64,000 bases of DNA from Verrucomicrobiia bacterium (GCA_026125285.1 JAHCLO010000012.1:21008-85007), one strand, 5' to 3'. Positions 1 to 8,255 are shown, counted from the first letter of the stretch. Numbers and translations: made by a program. The notes: generated from the letters alone by a model not told the origin.

Positions 1-1
1 T

Positions 2-109
2 TGGTACGACAATGCGTTCCTCTGCCGGACAGCGTACCGCCACTACATCTCCCCGTCCAGCAGGTACTACAACGTCGGTTTCCGCTGTGTTCGAACCGCA
101 GGTCAGTGA
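2..109 (+). CDS. C-terminal end of a SUMF1/FGE-sulfatase-type protein (partial at window start)
   Basis: The reading frame enters from upstream of the window and stops with TGA at 107-109. The 35 visible residues fit the C-terminal signature of formylglycine-generating-enzyme-like (C-type-lectin fold) domains: a Trp-Tyr start, Cys-Arg-x-Ala-Tyr-Arg, then Arg-Tyr-Tyr-Asn-Val-Gly-Phe-Arg-Cys-Val-Arg. Most codons between the Trp and the Gly-Phe-Arg end in C (TAC, GAC, TTC, CTC, CAC, ATC, TCC, AGC, AAC). That is the pattern expected if AAC codons of a template had been diversified at adenines, as in diversity-generating retroelement variable regions, but a normal GC-rich FGE paralogue could also look like this. 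No reverse transcriptase is visible in the window. Confidence 0.6.
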   Translation, partial: WYDNAFLCRTAYRHYISPSSRYYNVGFRCVRTAGQ

Positions 110-132
110 GCTCAAGCCCGGAACGGCGATTT

Positions 133-207
133 GGTAGGGCGCGTCAGTCCCCTGCGCGCCGTTTGGGTAAGACCAGCAGCGGCGCGCACGGAGTGACGCG
201 CCCTACC
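133..207. repeat. RAYT-associated palindromic repeat (REP-like), copy 1
   Basis: This 75-bp imperfect palindrome starts ggtagggcgcgtcag and ends gagtgacgcgccctacc. The two arms of about 28 bases pair with a few mismatches around a variable centre. It is the first of a family scattered through the window, and copies cluster around the transposase gene at 686-1165. Confidence 0.9.
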
Positions 208-366
208 AGAAACGCGAGCCGCGTCGTCGTCTGGCCCGGCAACAGGTTCTACTTTTTCGGGTTTCGTTGTGTGAGGGGACTTTGGTTTTTGCTCTATTGC
301 GGGCTGACCTTTTTGGATCTAAGACAAGCAAGGAACGAGCGCAACCTGACTGCGGAGCGGCGGTGA
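208..366 (+). pseudogene. Detached SUMF1-like C-terminal tail
   Basis: Directly after the palindrome, an open frame reads Arg-Asn-Ala-Ser-Arg, three Val (GTC) codons, Trp-Pro-Gly-Asn-Arg-Phe-Tyr-Phe-Phe-Gly-Phe-Arg-Cys-Val-Arg-Gly-Leu, and stays open to TGA at 364-366. The Asn-Arg...Gly-Phe-Arg-Cys-Val-Arg part matches the end of the SUMF1-type protein at 2-109. There is no upstream domain, so it is a relic or a duplicated variable-region tail rather than a gene. The sequence after Cys-Val-Arg-Gly-Leu also resembles that after 1380, which indicates duplication of coding tail plus downstream DNA. Confidence 0.4.
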
Positions 367-398
367 AGAAAGAAATGAGCGGGTGAACGAGGCAAGCC

Positions 399-473
399 GG
401 TAGGGCGCGTCAGTCCCCTGCGCACCGTTTGGGGCAGACCCGCAGCGGCGCGCACGGAGTGACGCGCCCTACC
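399..473. repeat. RAYT-associated palindromic repeat, copy 2
   Basis: It has the same arms and the same 75-bp length as the copy at 133-207, with small changes in the centre. The sequence just after it (ggaacgcg) resembles that after copies 1 and 5, so the repeated unit may extend a few bases beyond the right arm. Confidence 0.88.
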
Positions 474-597
474 AGGAACGCGTCCGGAGTGCGGCGCGGA
501 TTGAGGAATACGGGCCAGCGGTGTTGGGACGGCTGGAGTTCAACGCAGTGCCGGGCTGAACCGAACAGTAACATCTGTGCCACGAGCGAACGCCGCC

Positions 598-673
598 GGT
601 AGGGCGCGTCAGTCCTCTGCGCGCCGTCTGGGTACGTCCAAGCGGCGACGCGCACGGAGTGACGCGCCCTACC
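598..673. repeat. RAYT-associated palindromic repeat, copy 3 (next to the transposase)
   Basis: This 76-bp copy ends 12 bases from the 3' end of the transposase gene at 686-1165. With the copies at 1202-1230 and 1242-1316 it brackets that gene, as expected for a RAYT and its cognate REP sequences. Confidence 0.88.
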
Positions 674-685
674 TGGTGGCCCTGC

Positions 686-1165
686 CTATCGGCCATCCAC
701 CAAGGGCGGCGGCCGGTCATTGGGGCGGTAGATCCAAATCCAGTCTTCCATCCGTTCACACAATCCTTTGCGGACGGGGTTCATCAGGATGTATGCGGTC
801 TTCTCCTGCAACTGATGATGGTCGCGCAAACGGTGATCAAAAAAATCGCGCTGCCATTCCACCCCGAATTTGACCGCCACAAATTTCTTCCAGTTGGTGA
901 TCAGGGTTTTCATGCCAGGTTCCCGGGGGAAGGCGAGGATGGCATGGAGATGATCGGGCATGAGCAGGCACAGGCGACAATGCCAGAGCAATTTTTCGTG
1001 ATTGTGGGCCATGGCGGCGAGCACACCGTCGCCGATGCCCGCCTGGCAGAGTTGGTTTTTGCCCTGGGGCACACAGTTGATGGTGATGAAAAAACTGCTG
1101 CCTTCTGGCACGCTTGGCGGAACGGTGTGCGGCAGTTTTTTACGAACGGGAAGATTCACGGGCAA
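686..1165 (-). CDS. REP-associated tyrosine transposase (RAYT, Y1/HUH superfamily)
   Basis: The product is a 159-residue single-domain enzyme of the IS200-like transposase family, which nicks single-stranded DNA at REP hairpins. An N-terminal strand reads Ser-Phe-Phe-Ile-Thr-Ile-Asn. The HUH-type metal-binding motif is Met-Pro-Asp-His-Leu-His-Ala-Ile-Leu. The likely nucleophilic Tyr sits in Ala-Tyr-Ile-Leu-Met-Asn-Pro-Val-Arg-Lys-Gly-Leu, the usual RAYT C-terminal signature. The gene looks intact and of normal length. It lies between palindromes at 598-673 and 1202-1316, and related palindromes recur at 2.3, 47.5 and 50.8 kb, so it is the probable agent that spread them. RAYTs are normally single-copy and not self-mobile. 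Confidence 0.9.
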   Translation of the reverse strand: MPVNLPVRKKLPHTVPPSVPEGSSFFITINCVPQGKNQLCQAGIGDGVLAAMAHNHEKLLWHCRLCLLMPDHLHAILAFPREPGMKTLITNWKKFVAVKFGVEWQRDFFDHRLRDHHQLQEKTAYILMNPVRKGLCERMEDWIWIYRPNDRPPPLVDGR

Positions 1166-1201
1166 AGGATGGCGAACTCCGCTGGCCGACGAAAGGCTGT
1201 A

Positions 1202-1230
1202 GGTAGGGCGCGTCAGTCCCCTGCGCGCCG
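1202..1230. repeat. Half copy of the RAYT-associated palindrome (left arm only)
   Basis: Only the left arm (ggtagggcgcgtcag...gcgcgccg) is present. A complete copy follows 11 bases later. A left half-copy preceding a full copy is also found at 47530-47559, so this arrangement recurs. Confidence 0.8.
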
Positions 1231-1241
1231 GGGTGCGGCAG

Positions 1242-1316
1242 GGTAGGGCGCACCAGTCCCCTGCGCGCCGTTTGGGTCAGCCCAGCCGCGGCGCGCAGGG
1301 AGTGACGCGCCCTACC
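1242..1316. repeat. RAYT-associated palindromic repeat, copy 4
   Basis: This is a full 75-bp copy with one change in the left arm (gcgcaccag instead of gcgcgtcag). It is followed immediately by the second detached SUMF1-like tail, just as copy 1 is followed by the first. Confidence 0.88.
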
Positions 1317-1394
1317 CGAAACGCGGGGCGTTTAGCCAACCGGCCCGACGGCAGGAACGTCGTCGTCGCCTTTCGGTGTGTGAGGGGGCTTTAG
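1317..1394 (+). pseudogene. Second detached SUMF1-like C-terminal tail
   Basis: Reading on from the palindrome gives Arg-Asn-Ala-Gly-Arg, then Arg-Pro-Asp-Gly-Arg-Asn, three Val (GTC) codons, and Ala-Phe-Arg-Cys-Val-Arg-Gly-Leu before TAG at 1392-1394. The ending matches the tail at 208-366 and the SUMF1-type end at 2-109, but the positions before Phe-Arg differ. There is no upstream coding sequence, so it is a relic or transposed tail. Confidence 0.4.
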
Positions 1395-1522
1395 ATTTTG
1401 CGCTTTTGCCTTTTAGCGCCCGGAGCGCCGATCTCCGGTCGGCTTATCAAAGTGTTAACTGGCGGTGACCGAGTGAAACAATCCCATTGCCCTGCCTCAA
1501 TCCCATCGAATAAGTTCGCAGC

Positions 1523-1771
1523 ATGGTAAAACCAGTCGAAATGCCGGCCGACAGTCAAAGCTTGAAGAAAGCTTTGCACGAGAAGATCGAGCACCTGAAT
1601 GGGGACAAGCTCTCGTTGCTCAATCGCGTGGTCTTGCAGTTGGAAGCCGACGAACTGGCCCACGAACTGGACCGGGCGTTTGACGAGGACCGGCGCCAAG
1701 GCAGGATCACCAGCGAGCGAGTTCAACAGATACTATCCAAAGTCCGGGCAAAGCATGGCTGCCAGCCATGA
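1523..1771 (+). CDS. Putative antitoxin of a PIN-domain toxin-antitoxin pair
   Basis: This 82-residue, highly charged, probably helical protein has no recognised DNA-binding motif. It is called an antitoxin because it lies directly upstream of a PIN-domain toxin and overlaps it by four bases (ATGA at 1768-1771), the usual type II antitoxin-toxin organisation. The middle contains Leu-Leu-Asn-Arg-Val-Val-Leu-Gln-Leu-Glu-Ala-Asp-Glu-Leu. Similar short proteins precede COG2402-type PIN toxins. It lies beside the RAYT repeat cluster in a low-density region, consistent with an acquired module. Confidence 0.7.
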   Translation: MVKPVEMPADSQSLKKALHEKIEHLNGDKLSLLNRVVLQLEADELAHELDRAFDEDRRQGRITSERVQQILSKVRAKHGCQP

Positions 1772-2181
1772 GGGTTTGCATTGACACCAACGCGCTGGTG
1801 CAACTCTTTGGCCGCACGCAATCCGGTCGCCCCATCCGCGAAGCCCTGCTGGCCGGACGCATCGAGTTGGCGATTTCCAATGAGATTCTGCTGGAGTATC
1901 AAGAAACCATCACGCTGCTTTCTGGCGAGGCGCGCTGGCAACTGGTGGAACGGTTCCTCACGTTGTTGTTCCATCTTCATGCGAACGTGCTCTTCATCGA
2001 ACCCCATTTTCGCTTCGCAATAATCACGGCGGATCCAGACGATAACAAGTTCAGTGATTGCGCGATTGCCGCGCAGGCCGATTGCATCATTACCTCTGAT
2101 CGCCACTTTGACGCGCTCAAGGGTTCCGGCTACAAACCGCGCCCGTTCACGCCAGAGGAATTCGTTCGCCGTCATCTTTGA
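1768..2181 (+). CDS. PIN-domain toxin (putative VapC-like ribonuclease)
   Basis: The product is a 137-residue PIN nuclease. The first conserved acid is Asp6 in Cys-Ile-Asp-Thr-Asn. A Glu lies in Glu-Ile-Leu-Leu-Glu-Tyr, the third acidic site in Asp-Asp-Asn-Lys-Phe-Ser-Asp-Cys, and the last Asp in Thr-Ser-Asp-Arg-His-Phe. This arrangement and length fit the 'putative toxin-antitoxin system toxin component, PIN family' group (PIN_3), which cleaves RNA using Mg2+. It is translationally coupled to the antitoxin through an ATGA overlap. All acidic positions are present, so the enzyme is probably active. Its RNA target cannot be told from sequence. Confidence 0.85.
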   Translation: MRVCIDTNALVQLFGRTQSGRPIREALLAGRIELAISNEILLEYQETITLLSGEARWQLVERFLTLLFHLHANVLFIEPHFRFAIITADPDDNKFSDCAIAAQADCIITSDRHFDALKGSGYKPRPFTPEEFVRRHL

Positions 2182-2274
2182 GGAAGCAATGCGGCTGGGC
2201 GTAATCAACTCCATTCTGGCGGCGGTCTGGCAATGCGCGGAGCGAGAAAGAAGGACGCACCGGCGTGAGGCATC

Positions 2275-2349
2275 GGTAGGGCGCGTCAGTCCCCTGCGCG
2301 CCGTTTGGGTAAGACCCGCAGCGGCGCGCACGGAGTGACGCGCCCTACC
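2275..2349. repeat. RAYT-associated palindromic repeat, copy 5
   Basis: This 75-bp copy is almost identical to copy 1 and lies 93 bases after the PIN toxin gene. It runs straight into a 156-bp block shared with 47.7-48.4 kb. Confidence 0.88.
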
Positions 2350-2505
2350 GGGAGCGCTCATGGAGACCTAATGGTGCAGATCGCGAACGCGGAGCATGCA
2401 CGGAAGGCGTCTGGACTGACCCGGCTGCCATCCTGTCCCGACAATACGGCCCGGGCGCTACGAGCGGATGATATGAGCACGGATCGTGGCCGGCAGTTTG
2501 TTGAT
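2350..2505. repeat. Repeat block A, adjoining a palindrome and shared with 47.7-48.4 kb
   Basis: Bases 2403-2453 match 47741-47791 almost base for base (shared run gtctggactgacccgg, then gacaatacggcccg). Bases 2460-2503 match 48348-48391 (shared run ccggcagtttgttg). In this copy the two parts are contiguous. In the other copy they are separated by about 556 bp carrying hicBA. Both copies directly follow a RAYT-type palindrome. The start codon of the ABC ATPase lies 74 bp downstream, so the block could contribute to its promoter region. Confidence 0.7.
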
Positions 2506-2578
2506 GCCTCGCGTCCGCAGCCAACCTCCGCCGCCACGCTGCTTGACGCGGCGTGATCAGCCCGCCAATTTCATCGCA

Positions 2579-3319
2579 ATGTTTTCTGGTGACACGATTC
2601 CCGTCCGCACGGCCACACCGCCGGTATATTCCGTGCGCGGGCTCACCAAGGTTTATGGTTTTGGCGAAACTGAAGTCCATGCGCTGGCGGGGGTGGATTT
2701 GGACCTGCATGAGGGCGAACTGATCGTGTTGTTGGGGCCTTCGGGCAGCGGCAAGACCACTTTGCTCAATAATCTCGGTGGCCTCGATGTGCCGACGGCG
2801 GGCGAACTGCGCTATCGCGACACCGACCTGGCGTGTGCGGATGAGGATCAACTCACCCGGTTTCGGCGAGACAGCGTGGGGTTCATTTTTCAGTTCTACA
2901 ATCTGATTCCCAGCCTCACCGCGCGCGAGAACGTGGCCTTGATTACCGAGATTGCGCGCGACCCCATGCCAGCGGAAGACGCGTTGGAACTCGTCCATCT
3001 GGGGGCACGGCTGGACCATTTCCCCGCGCAACTGTCGGGTGGCGAACAGCAACGTGTCGCCATTGCCCGCGCCATCGCCAAGCGACCGGAGGTTTTGTTA
3101 TGCGACGAACCGACCGGGGCGCTGGACGTGCGAACGGGGATCGTGGTGTTGGAAGCCATCGCCCGGGCGAATCGCGAACTCGGCACGCTCACCATCATCA
3201 TCACGCACAACGCCGTCATGGCCGGCATGGCGGATCGGGTGATTCATTTTTCCGACGGCCGGGTTCTCCATGAGCATCGCAACCCGCAGCGCGCGCCGGT
3301 CAGCGGCTTGGAATGGTGA
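2579..3319 (+). CDS. ABC transporter ATP-binding protein (MacB/LolD-like)
   Basis: This 246-residue cytoplasmic ATPase energises an FtsX-family permease encoded 9 bases downstream. It has Walker A Gly-Pro-Ser-Gly-Ser-Gly-Lys-Thr-Thr, Q-loop Phe-Gln-Phe-Tyr-Asn-Leu-Ile-Pro, signature Leu-Ser-Gly-Gly-Glu-Gln-Gln-Arg, Walker B followed by Asp-Glu-Pro-Thr-Gly-Ala-Leu-Asp, and the switch His in Ile-Thr-His-Asn. The start at 2579 is preferred because the longer frame would run into the repeat block. The substrate is unknown. The family usually exports lipoproteins, peptides or drugs, or extracts lipids from the membrane. No HlyD-type adaptor gene is adjacent. Confidence 0.93.
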   Translation: MFSGDTIPVRTATPPVYSVRGLTKVYGFGETEVHALAGVDLDLHEGELIVLLGPSGSGKTTLLNNLGGLDVPTAGELRYRDTDLACADEDQLTRFRRDSVGFIFQFYNLIPSLTARENVALITEIARDPMPAEDALELVHLGARLDHFPAQLSGGEQQRVAIARAIAKRPEVLLCDEPTGALDVRTGIVVLEAIARANRELGTLTIIITHNAVMAGMADRVIHFSDGRVLHEHRNPQRAPVSGLEW

Positions 3320-3328
3320 TGGCCCGGC

Positions 3329-5695
3329 ATGATCTCTGAACTTGATCGCAAGCTTTGGCGAGACCTGGCCCGGCTCAAAGGTCAGGCACTGGCTGTGGCG
3401 TTGGTCATGGGCTGCGGGCTCGCGATGATGATCATGGCGCGCAGCCTCATTTATTCCCTCGAAAGCACGCGCGCCGAGTACTACCAGGTGAATCGCTTCG
3501 CGGAGGTGTTCGCGCATTTGAAACGCGCGCCGGACTCGATTGCCCTTCGCGCGGCGGAGATTCCGGGCGTGGCGACGGTGCAAGCGGGGATTTCCGTTCA
3601 AGTCACGCTGGACATTCCCGCCCTGGACGAGCCAGCCAGCGGCATGGTGCGGTCGTTGCCCGACTTTGGCGAACCCCAGTTGAACCGGCTTTACCTTCGC
3701 GCCGGCCAATGGCTTCCACCTGGTTCGCGCGGCCAGGTGTTGGTGGGCGAAGCGTTCGCCAAAGCCAATGAATTGAAGCCCGGCGACCGGATTGCGCTTC
3801 TGTTGAATGGCCGCCGCCAGGAGTTCCGCCTCGCAGGCATTGTGCTCTCGCCGGAGTTTATTTTTGAATCGCGCCCCGGCGCGGCGCTGCCGGACAATCG
3901 CACCTACGGCATTTTCTGGATGCCGTATGAGGAATTGGCGGCGGCGTATGATCTGGATGGCGCGTTCAACTATCTTGCGCTCACCCTGGCGCCCGGAGCG
4001 ACCGCGCGGCCGGTGATTGCCGAGCTGGATCGCTTGCTCACACCGTACGGCGGCCGGGGGGCTTACGGTCGCGCGGATCATCCTTCCCATATCCGCGTCT
4101 CCGACGAAATTCGCGTGTTGCAGACCCTCGCCATCGGCTTCCCGCTCGTGTTTCTGAGCGTGGCGGCGTTTATGACCAACGCGGTGCTGTCGCGACTGCT
4201 GGTGTTGCAGCGCGAACAGATTGCCATCCTGAAGGCCTTTGGGTTTACGAACCGGCAGATTGCCCTGCACTATCTCAAGTTTGCGTTTGTGATGGTGGCC
4301 ATGGGCACCGTGTTGGGTTGGATCGGAGGCATCGTCATGGGACATCGCATCGTGGCCTTGTATCACTTGTTCTTTCGTTTCCCGGAATTGCACTTTCGCC
4401 TGGATCGTTCCGCTTTGGTGCTGGCGTTGCTCGTTTGTGCGGGCGCCGCCGCGGCGGGGGTCATTGGCGCCGTGCGCCGGGCCGCGCGTTTGCCACCCGC
4501 CGAGGCCATGCGTCCCGAACCGCCGGCCAATTACCGGCCGGCGCTGGTGGAAAAGACCGGCATTGCGCATCTGCTCTCGCATACATTCCGCATCGCGGTG
4601 CGCAACCTGGAACGCCGGCCGGTGCAGGCCATTTTCACCGTCAGCGGCATGGCGCTGGCCACGGGAATTTTGATCGTGCCCAATGCCTTTCGCGACGGGG
4701 TGGCGGAGGTCATGGATTTTCAGTGGGATGTGATTCAACGGCAGGACGTCGGGATCGGATTGGTGGAGCCGGCCAGCGTTTCTGTGCGGCATCTTTTCGC
4801 GCAACTGCCCGGCGTCGTGACGGTGGAGCCGATTCGCTACACCGCGGCGCGCATTCATTTCGGCAATCGCAACCGGCAACTGGCGATTCAGGGACTGACG
4901 GCGGACGGCCAGTTGAGCCGGGTGTTGGATGCCAATACACGACAGATCGCACTGCCGCCCGCGGGACTGGTGTTGTCGGCCAAACTCGCGGAAGTCTTGG
5001 AGGTCAGGGTCGGCGACGAACTGCGCGTGGAAGTACTCGAAGGCAAGCGGCCCGTGCGGGCGGTGCCATTGGTGGGGCTGGCCGAGGATTTCGCCGGCGT
5101 GGCGGCCTACATGGACATCCGCGCGCTGAACCGGTTGATGGAGGAGGGAGACGTGATCACCGGAGCGACCTTTGCGGTGGACGGCGCCCGACGGGGAGAA
5201 TTCTTCCGGGCGCTCAAAGGCGTACCGCGCGTGAGTTGGGTGGCCATCAAGGATTCCCTGCGGGCCAATTTCCGGGAGACAACGGCCGCGAGCATCGGGG
5301 TCATCCAGAGCATTTATCTGGTGTTCGCGACTGTGGTGGCCTTTGGCGTGGTGTATAACAACGCGCGCATTTCGCTGGCGGAACGCGCGCGGGAACTGGC
5401 GACTTTGCGGGTGGTGGGTTTTTCCCGCCGCGAGGTGGGTGCGGTGCTGGTGACGGAACTGGTGATTCTGGCGCTATTGGCCGTGCCGCTGGGGCTGCTG
5501 TTGGGCACGGGGTTCGCCACGGTAATTCTGGGACAGGTCAACACCGAAACCGTGCGCCTGCCGCTGGTGTTGACGCTGGGAAATTATTCTTTCGCCGTGC
5601 TGGTGGTGACTGCGGCGTCGAGTCTCTCGGCGCTGCTGGTGCTGCGGAAACTTAATCAGTTGGATCTTGTGGGCGCGTTGAAAGCGCCGGAGTAG
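3329..5695 (+). CDS. FtsX-like ABC transporter permease (duplicated FtsX domains)
   Basis: This 788-residue inner-membrane permease partners the ATPase just upstream. One membrane segment lies near residues 18-38. A periplasmic domain of about 220 residues follows, then a three-segment FtsX bundle around residues 255-385. The layout repeats: another membrane segment near 430, a second periplasmic domain, and a C-terminal FtsX bundle around 660-780 containing Leu-Arg-Val-Val-Gly-Phe-Ser-Arg-Arg-Glu. A two-FtsX-domain permease of this size fits the DevC/YbbP/SalY-like class that needs only one ATPase partner. The pair forms a two-gene operon. The substrate is not deducible. Confidence 0.92.
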   Translation: MISELDRKLWRDLARLKGQALAVALVMGCGLAMMIMARSLIYSLESTRAEYYQVNRFAEVFAHLKRAPDSIALRAAEIPGVATVQAGISVQVTLDIPALDEPASGMVRSLPDFGEPQLNRLYLRAGQWLPPGSRGQVLVGEAFAKANELKPGDRIALLLNGRRQEFRLAGIVLSPEFIFESRPGAALPDNRTYGIFWMPYEELAAAYDLDGAFNYLALTLAPGATARPVIAELDRLLTPYGGRGAYGRADHPSHIRVSDEIRVLQTLAIGFPLVFLSVAAFMTNAVLSRLLVLQREQIAILKAFGFTNRQIALHYLKFAFVMVAMGTVLGWIGGIVMGHRIVALYHLFFRFPELHFRLDRSALVLALLVCAGAAAAGVIGAVRRAARLPPAEAMRPEPPANYRPALVEKTGIAHLLSHTFRIAVRNLERRPVQAIFTVSGMALATGILIVPNAFRDGVAEVMDFQWDVIQRQDVGIGLVEPASVSVRHLFAQLPGVVTVEPIRYTAARIHFGNRNRQLAIQGLTADGQLSRVLDANTRQIALPPAGLVLSAKLAEVLEVRVGDELRVEVLEGKRPVRAVPLVGLAEDFAGVAAYMDIRALNRLMEEGDVITGATFAVDGARRGEFFRALKGVPRVSWVAIKDSLRANFRETTAASIGVIQSIYLVFATVVAFGVVYNNARISLAERARELATLRVVGFSRREVGAVLVTELVILALLAVPLGLLLGTGFATVILGQVNTETVRLPLVLTLGNYSFAVLVVTAASSLSALLVLRKLNQLDLVGALKAPE

Positions 5696-5744
5696 TGCAA
5701 GGGGCGTCCGTCCGCCGCGGCGTTGACTTGTCTCGGAGCGCCGA

Positions 5745-8117
5745 TCAAGGCGGCGGCAACGATCCGGCAGCCCGCGCATCCAGCGATTCGCGGATCACTT
5801 GAGCAAGGCCAAGGCCGGTGTAGGGCTTTTGCAGAAAGCGTGCGTGGTTGTTTCGAGCAAGAAACTCGGTGCTGATGTCGTCCACCGTGTAGCCGCTGGC
5901 GAAAACGATTTTAAGGTTCGTGCGATCCCCACGGAGCTTCTCGGCCAGTTCCACCCCGGATACGCCTTCCGGCATCACCATGTCTGTGAAGAGCAGGTGA
6001 ATCTTCTCCTTGTGGCGATCCCAGACTTCCAGAGCCTCCCGGCCATTGGCCGCTTCGTAAATGCGATAACCACATTGCTCCAGGATCAGGTGGGCCATGT
6101 CGCGCAGTACCGGTTCGTCTTCAACGACGAGAATACCTTCGGAGCCGCCGCGCGCGGTTTCAGACGGCGCGGCGGCGGCCGTGGCGGCTTCGGCGACCTC
6201 GTTGCCCGCTGGCAACAACACGCTAAAAGTGGTGCCCTTGCCGGGTTCGCTGGCGACTTCGATCCAACCTTCATGTTGCTTGACGATTCCGTAAACGGTG
6301 GCCAAGCCGAGGCCGGTGCCCTTGCCGACTTCCTTGGTGGTGAAGAAGGGTTCAAAAATGCGGCTGACGGTTTGTTTATCCATCCCGCAGCCGGTGTCCG
6401 TCACGCGGAGGCAGACGAAACGGCCGGCCCGCGCTTCGGGGTGGAGCAAGACATACTCCTCGGTCAGGTGAATGGGACTGAGGCTGATCGTCAAGACACC
6501 GCCCTTGGGCATGGCGTCCCGGGCGTTGACCGCCAAATTCATGATCACCTGTTCAACCATGCCAGCATCGGCGTGAACTACCGGCAACTCAGGTGGCGGG
6601 GTAAATTCGAGCGTGATGGGTTCGCCGAGAAGCCGATGGAGCATCTTGCTCATATTGGCGACCACTTCGCGTAGATTGAGCGGCTTTGACTGCATGACGC
6701 TCTTGCGGCTGAACATGAGCAGTTGCCGGGTCAAGCCAGCGGCCCGCTCGGCAGCGAAATTGATTGCTTGCAGGGAGTCGCGCACCTCAACGGCCAAACC
6801 GGGGCGCCCCATTACAATGCCAGCGTGGCCTTGGATGATGGTGAGCATGTTGTTGAAGTCGTGCGCGACTCCGGCCGCAAGCTGGCCCACCGATTCCATT
6901 TTTTGCGACTGCCGCAACTGGTGTTCCAGACTCAGGCGGCTGGTGATGTCCTCCACGTAACAGTGAACGACCGCATTGGCGGTCACTGGATGCAGCGCCA
7001 GCGATAGGGTACGACCGCGCACGCGGGTTTGGATGCCGGTCCTGGATTCGCCGGTGGCAAGGCAAGTCTCGACCTGCTGGGCGATGTCGGTTGGCATTAT
7101 TTCCCGGAGGTGCTCGGCCTCCATGGAATCTGCGAGTCGCTGCGCAGCTTCATTGAGATAGGTAACGGTGCCATCCCGGGCGAGTTCCAGGGCTGGATTG
7201 GGATTCAACTGGGTGAACGCAGCCAACTTATTCAGCTCCGACTCGTTGCGACGGCGTTCAACCGCCAACGCGAGCGCACTGGCTGCTGCCATGACGAATT
7301 GCACCTCATCGCCAGTGAAATCGCGTTGTTGCCGCGTATGCACTCCCAAGACTCCGTAAGGTTGCCGACTGGTGGCGATGGCGGCGGTCACCCCGCTGAC
7401 GATCCCGTGATCCAGCAAAAAGGCCGACGGCTTGAAACGCTGCTCGGTGCGCAAGTTCGCCACCACGACCGGTTCGCCGGTGATCAAGGTGAAGCCCGCT
7501 TGGGAGTGGCGGTCTGCCGCCTCGGTCACCTGGTCAATGGCGCCGGACTTCCAACCCGTTCCGGTGCGCAGCACCAGTGTGTCCTGACCGGGCAGCCGCT
7601 CCAGCACTTCGCAAAACTCCACGTCCAAAGTCTGCGTGGTCAACATCACCGCTTGATCAAACAGCGCGTGGATATCAGTGCCGGTCAGGGCAAACTGTCC
7701 CAGTGCCGCCACCGCGGTCTGCTGCATCGCGCGATTGAGCATGGCGCGTCCGGCTTCATCATGTTCGCGCACGCGTTGCTCAAAGGAGGCGGCGAGCGAA
7801 TCCAGCGCCCGCGCGAGTTCGCCGAATTCCCCCTCGGTTTGGGTCAGTCCGGTGCGGCTGCCCAATTCGCCATTGGCCAGCCGTTGGAGGTCATGGAAGA
7901 TCGCCCGCGCCGGTCGCAAGAAAAGTCGCTCGCTGCTGAACCACACGGCAGTACCGGCCACCAATCCGACGAGCAAGCCAGCCCAGAGCTCCCATCCCAC
8001 CATAGCGGCCGCCACCAACGCCAAGGTGGTCGTCACAACCACGGTTACCACCAGGCGTATTCTCACGCTCGAAGTTGGAGTCATTGGCAGTTCCGTATTG
8101 TTTTCGGAATCCAGCAT
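5745..8117 (-). CDS. Hybrid sensor histidine kinase (HAMP-GAF-PAS-HisKA-HATPase-receiver)
   Basis: This 790-residue membrane kinase carries its own receiver. Two membrane segments lie near residues 18-60. They are followed by a HAMP-like linker, a GAF domain (about 130-290), a PAS domain (about 300-400), HisKA with phospho-acceptor His419 in Ala-His-Asp-Phe-Asn-Asn-Met-Leu, an HATPase domain with the N box Asn-Leu-Ala-Val-Asn-Ala-Arg-Asp and a Gly-Thr-Gly-Leu-Gly-Leu box, and a receiver with Asp712 in Phe-Thr-Asp-Met-Val-Met-Pro. The start at 8117 is chosen because translation further upstream lacks family-like sequence; Met at 8084 is an alternative. No response regulator gene is adjacent. 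It is divergent from rhaB across 230 bp. Confidence 0.92.
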   Translation of the reverse strand: MLDSENNTELPMTPTSSVRIRLVVTVVVTTTLALVAAAMVGWELWAGLLVGLVAGTAVWFSSERLFLRPARAIFHDLQRLANGELGSRTGLTQTEGEFGELARALDSLAASFEQRVREHDEAGRAMLNRAMQQTAVAALGQFALTGTDIHALFDQAVMLTTQTLDVEFCEVLERLPGQDTLVLRTGTGWKSGAIDQVTEAADRHSQAGFTLITGEPVVVANLRTEQRFKPSAFLLDHGIVSGVTAAIATSRQPYGVLGVHTRQQRDFTGDEVQFVMAAASALALAVERRRNESELNKLAAFTQLNPNPALELARDGTVTYLNEAAQRLADSMEAEHLREIMPTDIAQQVETCLATGESRTGIQTRVRGRTLSLALHPVTANAVVHCYVEDITSRLSLEHQLRQSQKMESVGQLAAGVAHDFNNMLTIIQGHAGIVMGRPGLAVEVRDSLQAINFAAERAAGLTRQLLMFSRKSVMQSKPLNLREVVANMSKMLHRLLGEPITLEFTPPPELPVVHADAGMVEQVIMNLAVNARDAMPKGGVLTISLSPIHLTEEYVLLHPEARAGRFVCLRVTDTGCGMDKQTVSRIFEPFFTTKEVGKGTGLGLATVYGIVKQHEGWIEVASEPGKGTTFSVLLPAGNEVAEAATAAAAPSETARGGSEGILVVEDEPVLRDMAHLILEQCGYRIYEAANGREALEVWDRHKEKIHLLFTDMVMPEGVSGVELAEKLRGDRTNLKIVFASGYTVDDISTEFLARNNHARFLQKPYTGLGLAQVIRESLDARAAGSLPPP

Positions 8118-8255
8118 AGCTGCGGATTCAGCTTGATTAAAGCCAATTGTGGCATCTCTTCGCTCCGGCGGTCCTTTGTCTCGGCCAGTTTTGAACCAGG
8201 CATCGCTGCGGGTGTGTGCTTTCTTGTCAGTCGTGTCCCATAAGGGCCATTCGTT

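Noticed and set aside
133..2349. CRISPR array, because similar repeats recur at intervals
   Set aside because: The repeats are 75-bp palindromes spaced irregularly by 125 to over 900 bases, with no constant spacer length and no cas genes.
3098..4879. 593-codon minus-strand frame opposite the ABC permease
   Set aside because: It is an antisense frame of clearly coding sequence, with His/Arg/Gln-rich composition and no domain.
7029..8243. 404-codon frame opposite the sensor kinase gene
   Set aside because: It is a frame on the strand opposite a gene with full domain motifs. Its composition is typical of antisense frames in GC-rich DNA and has no family resemblance.
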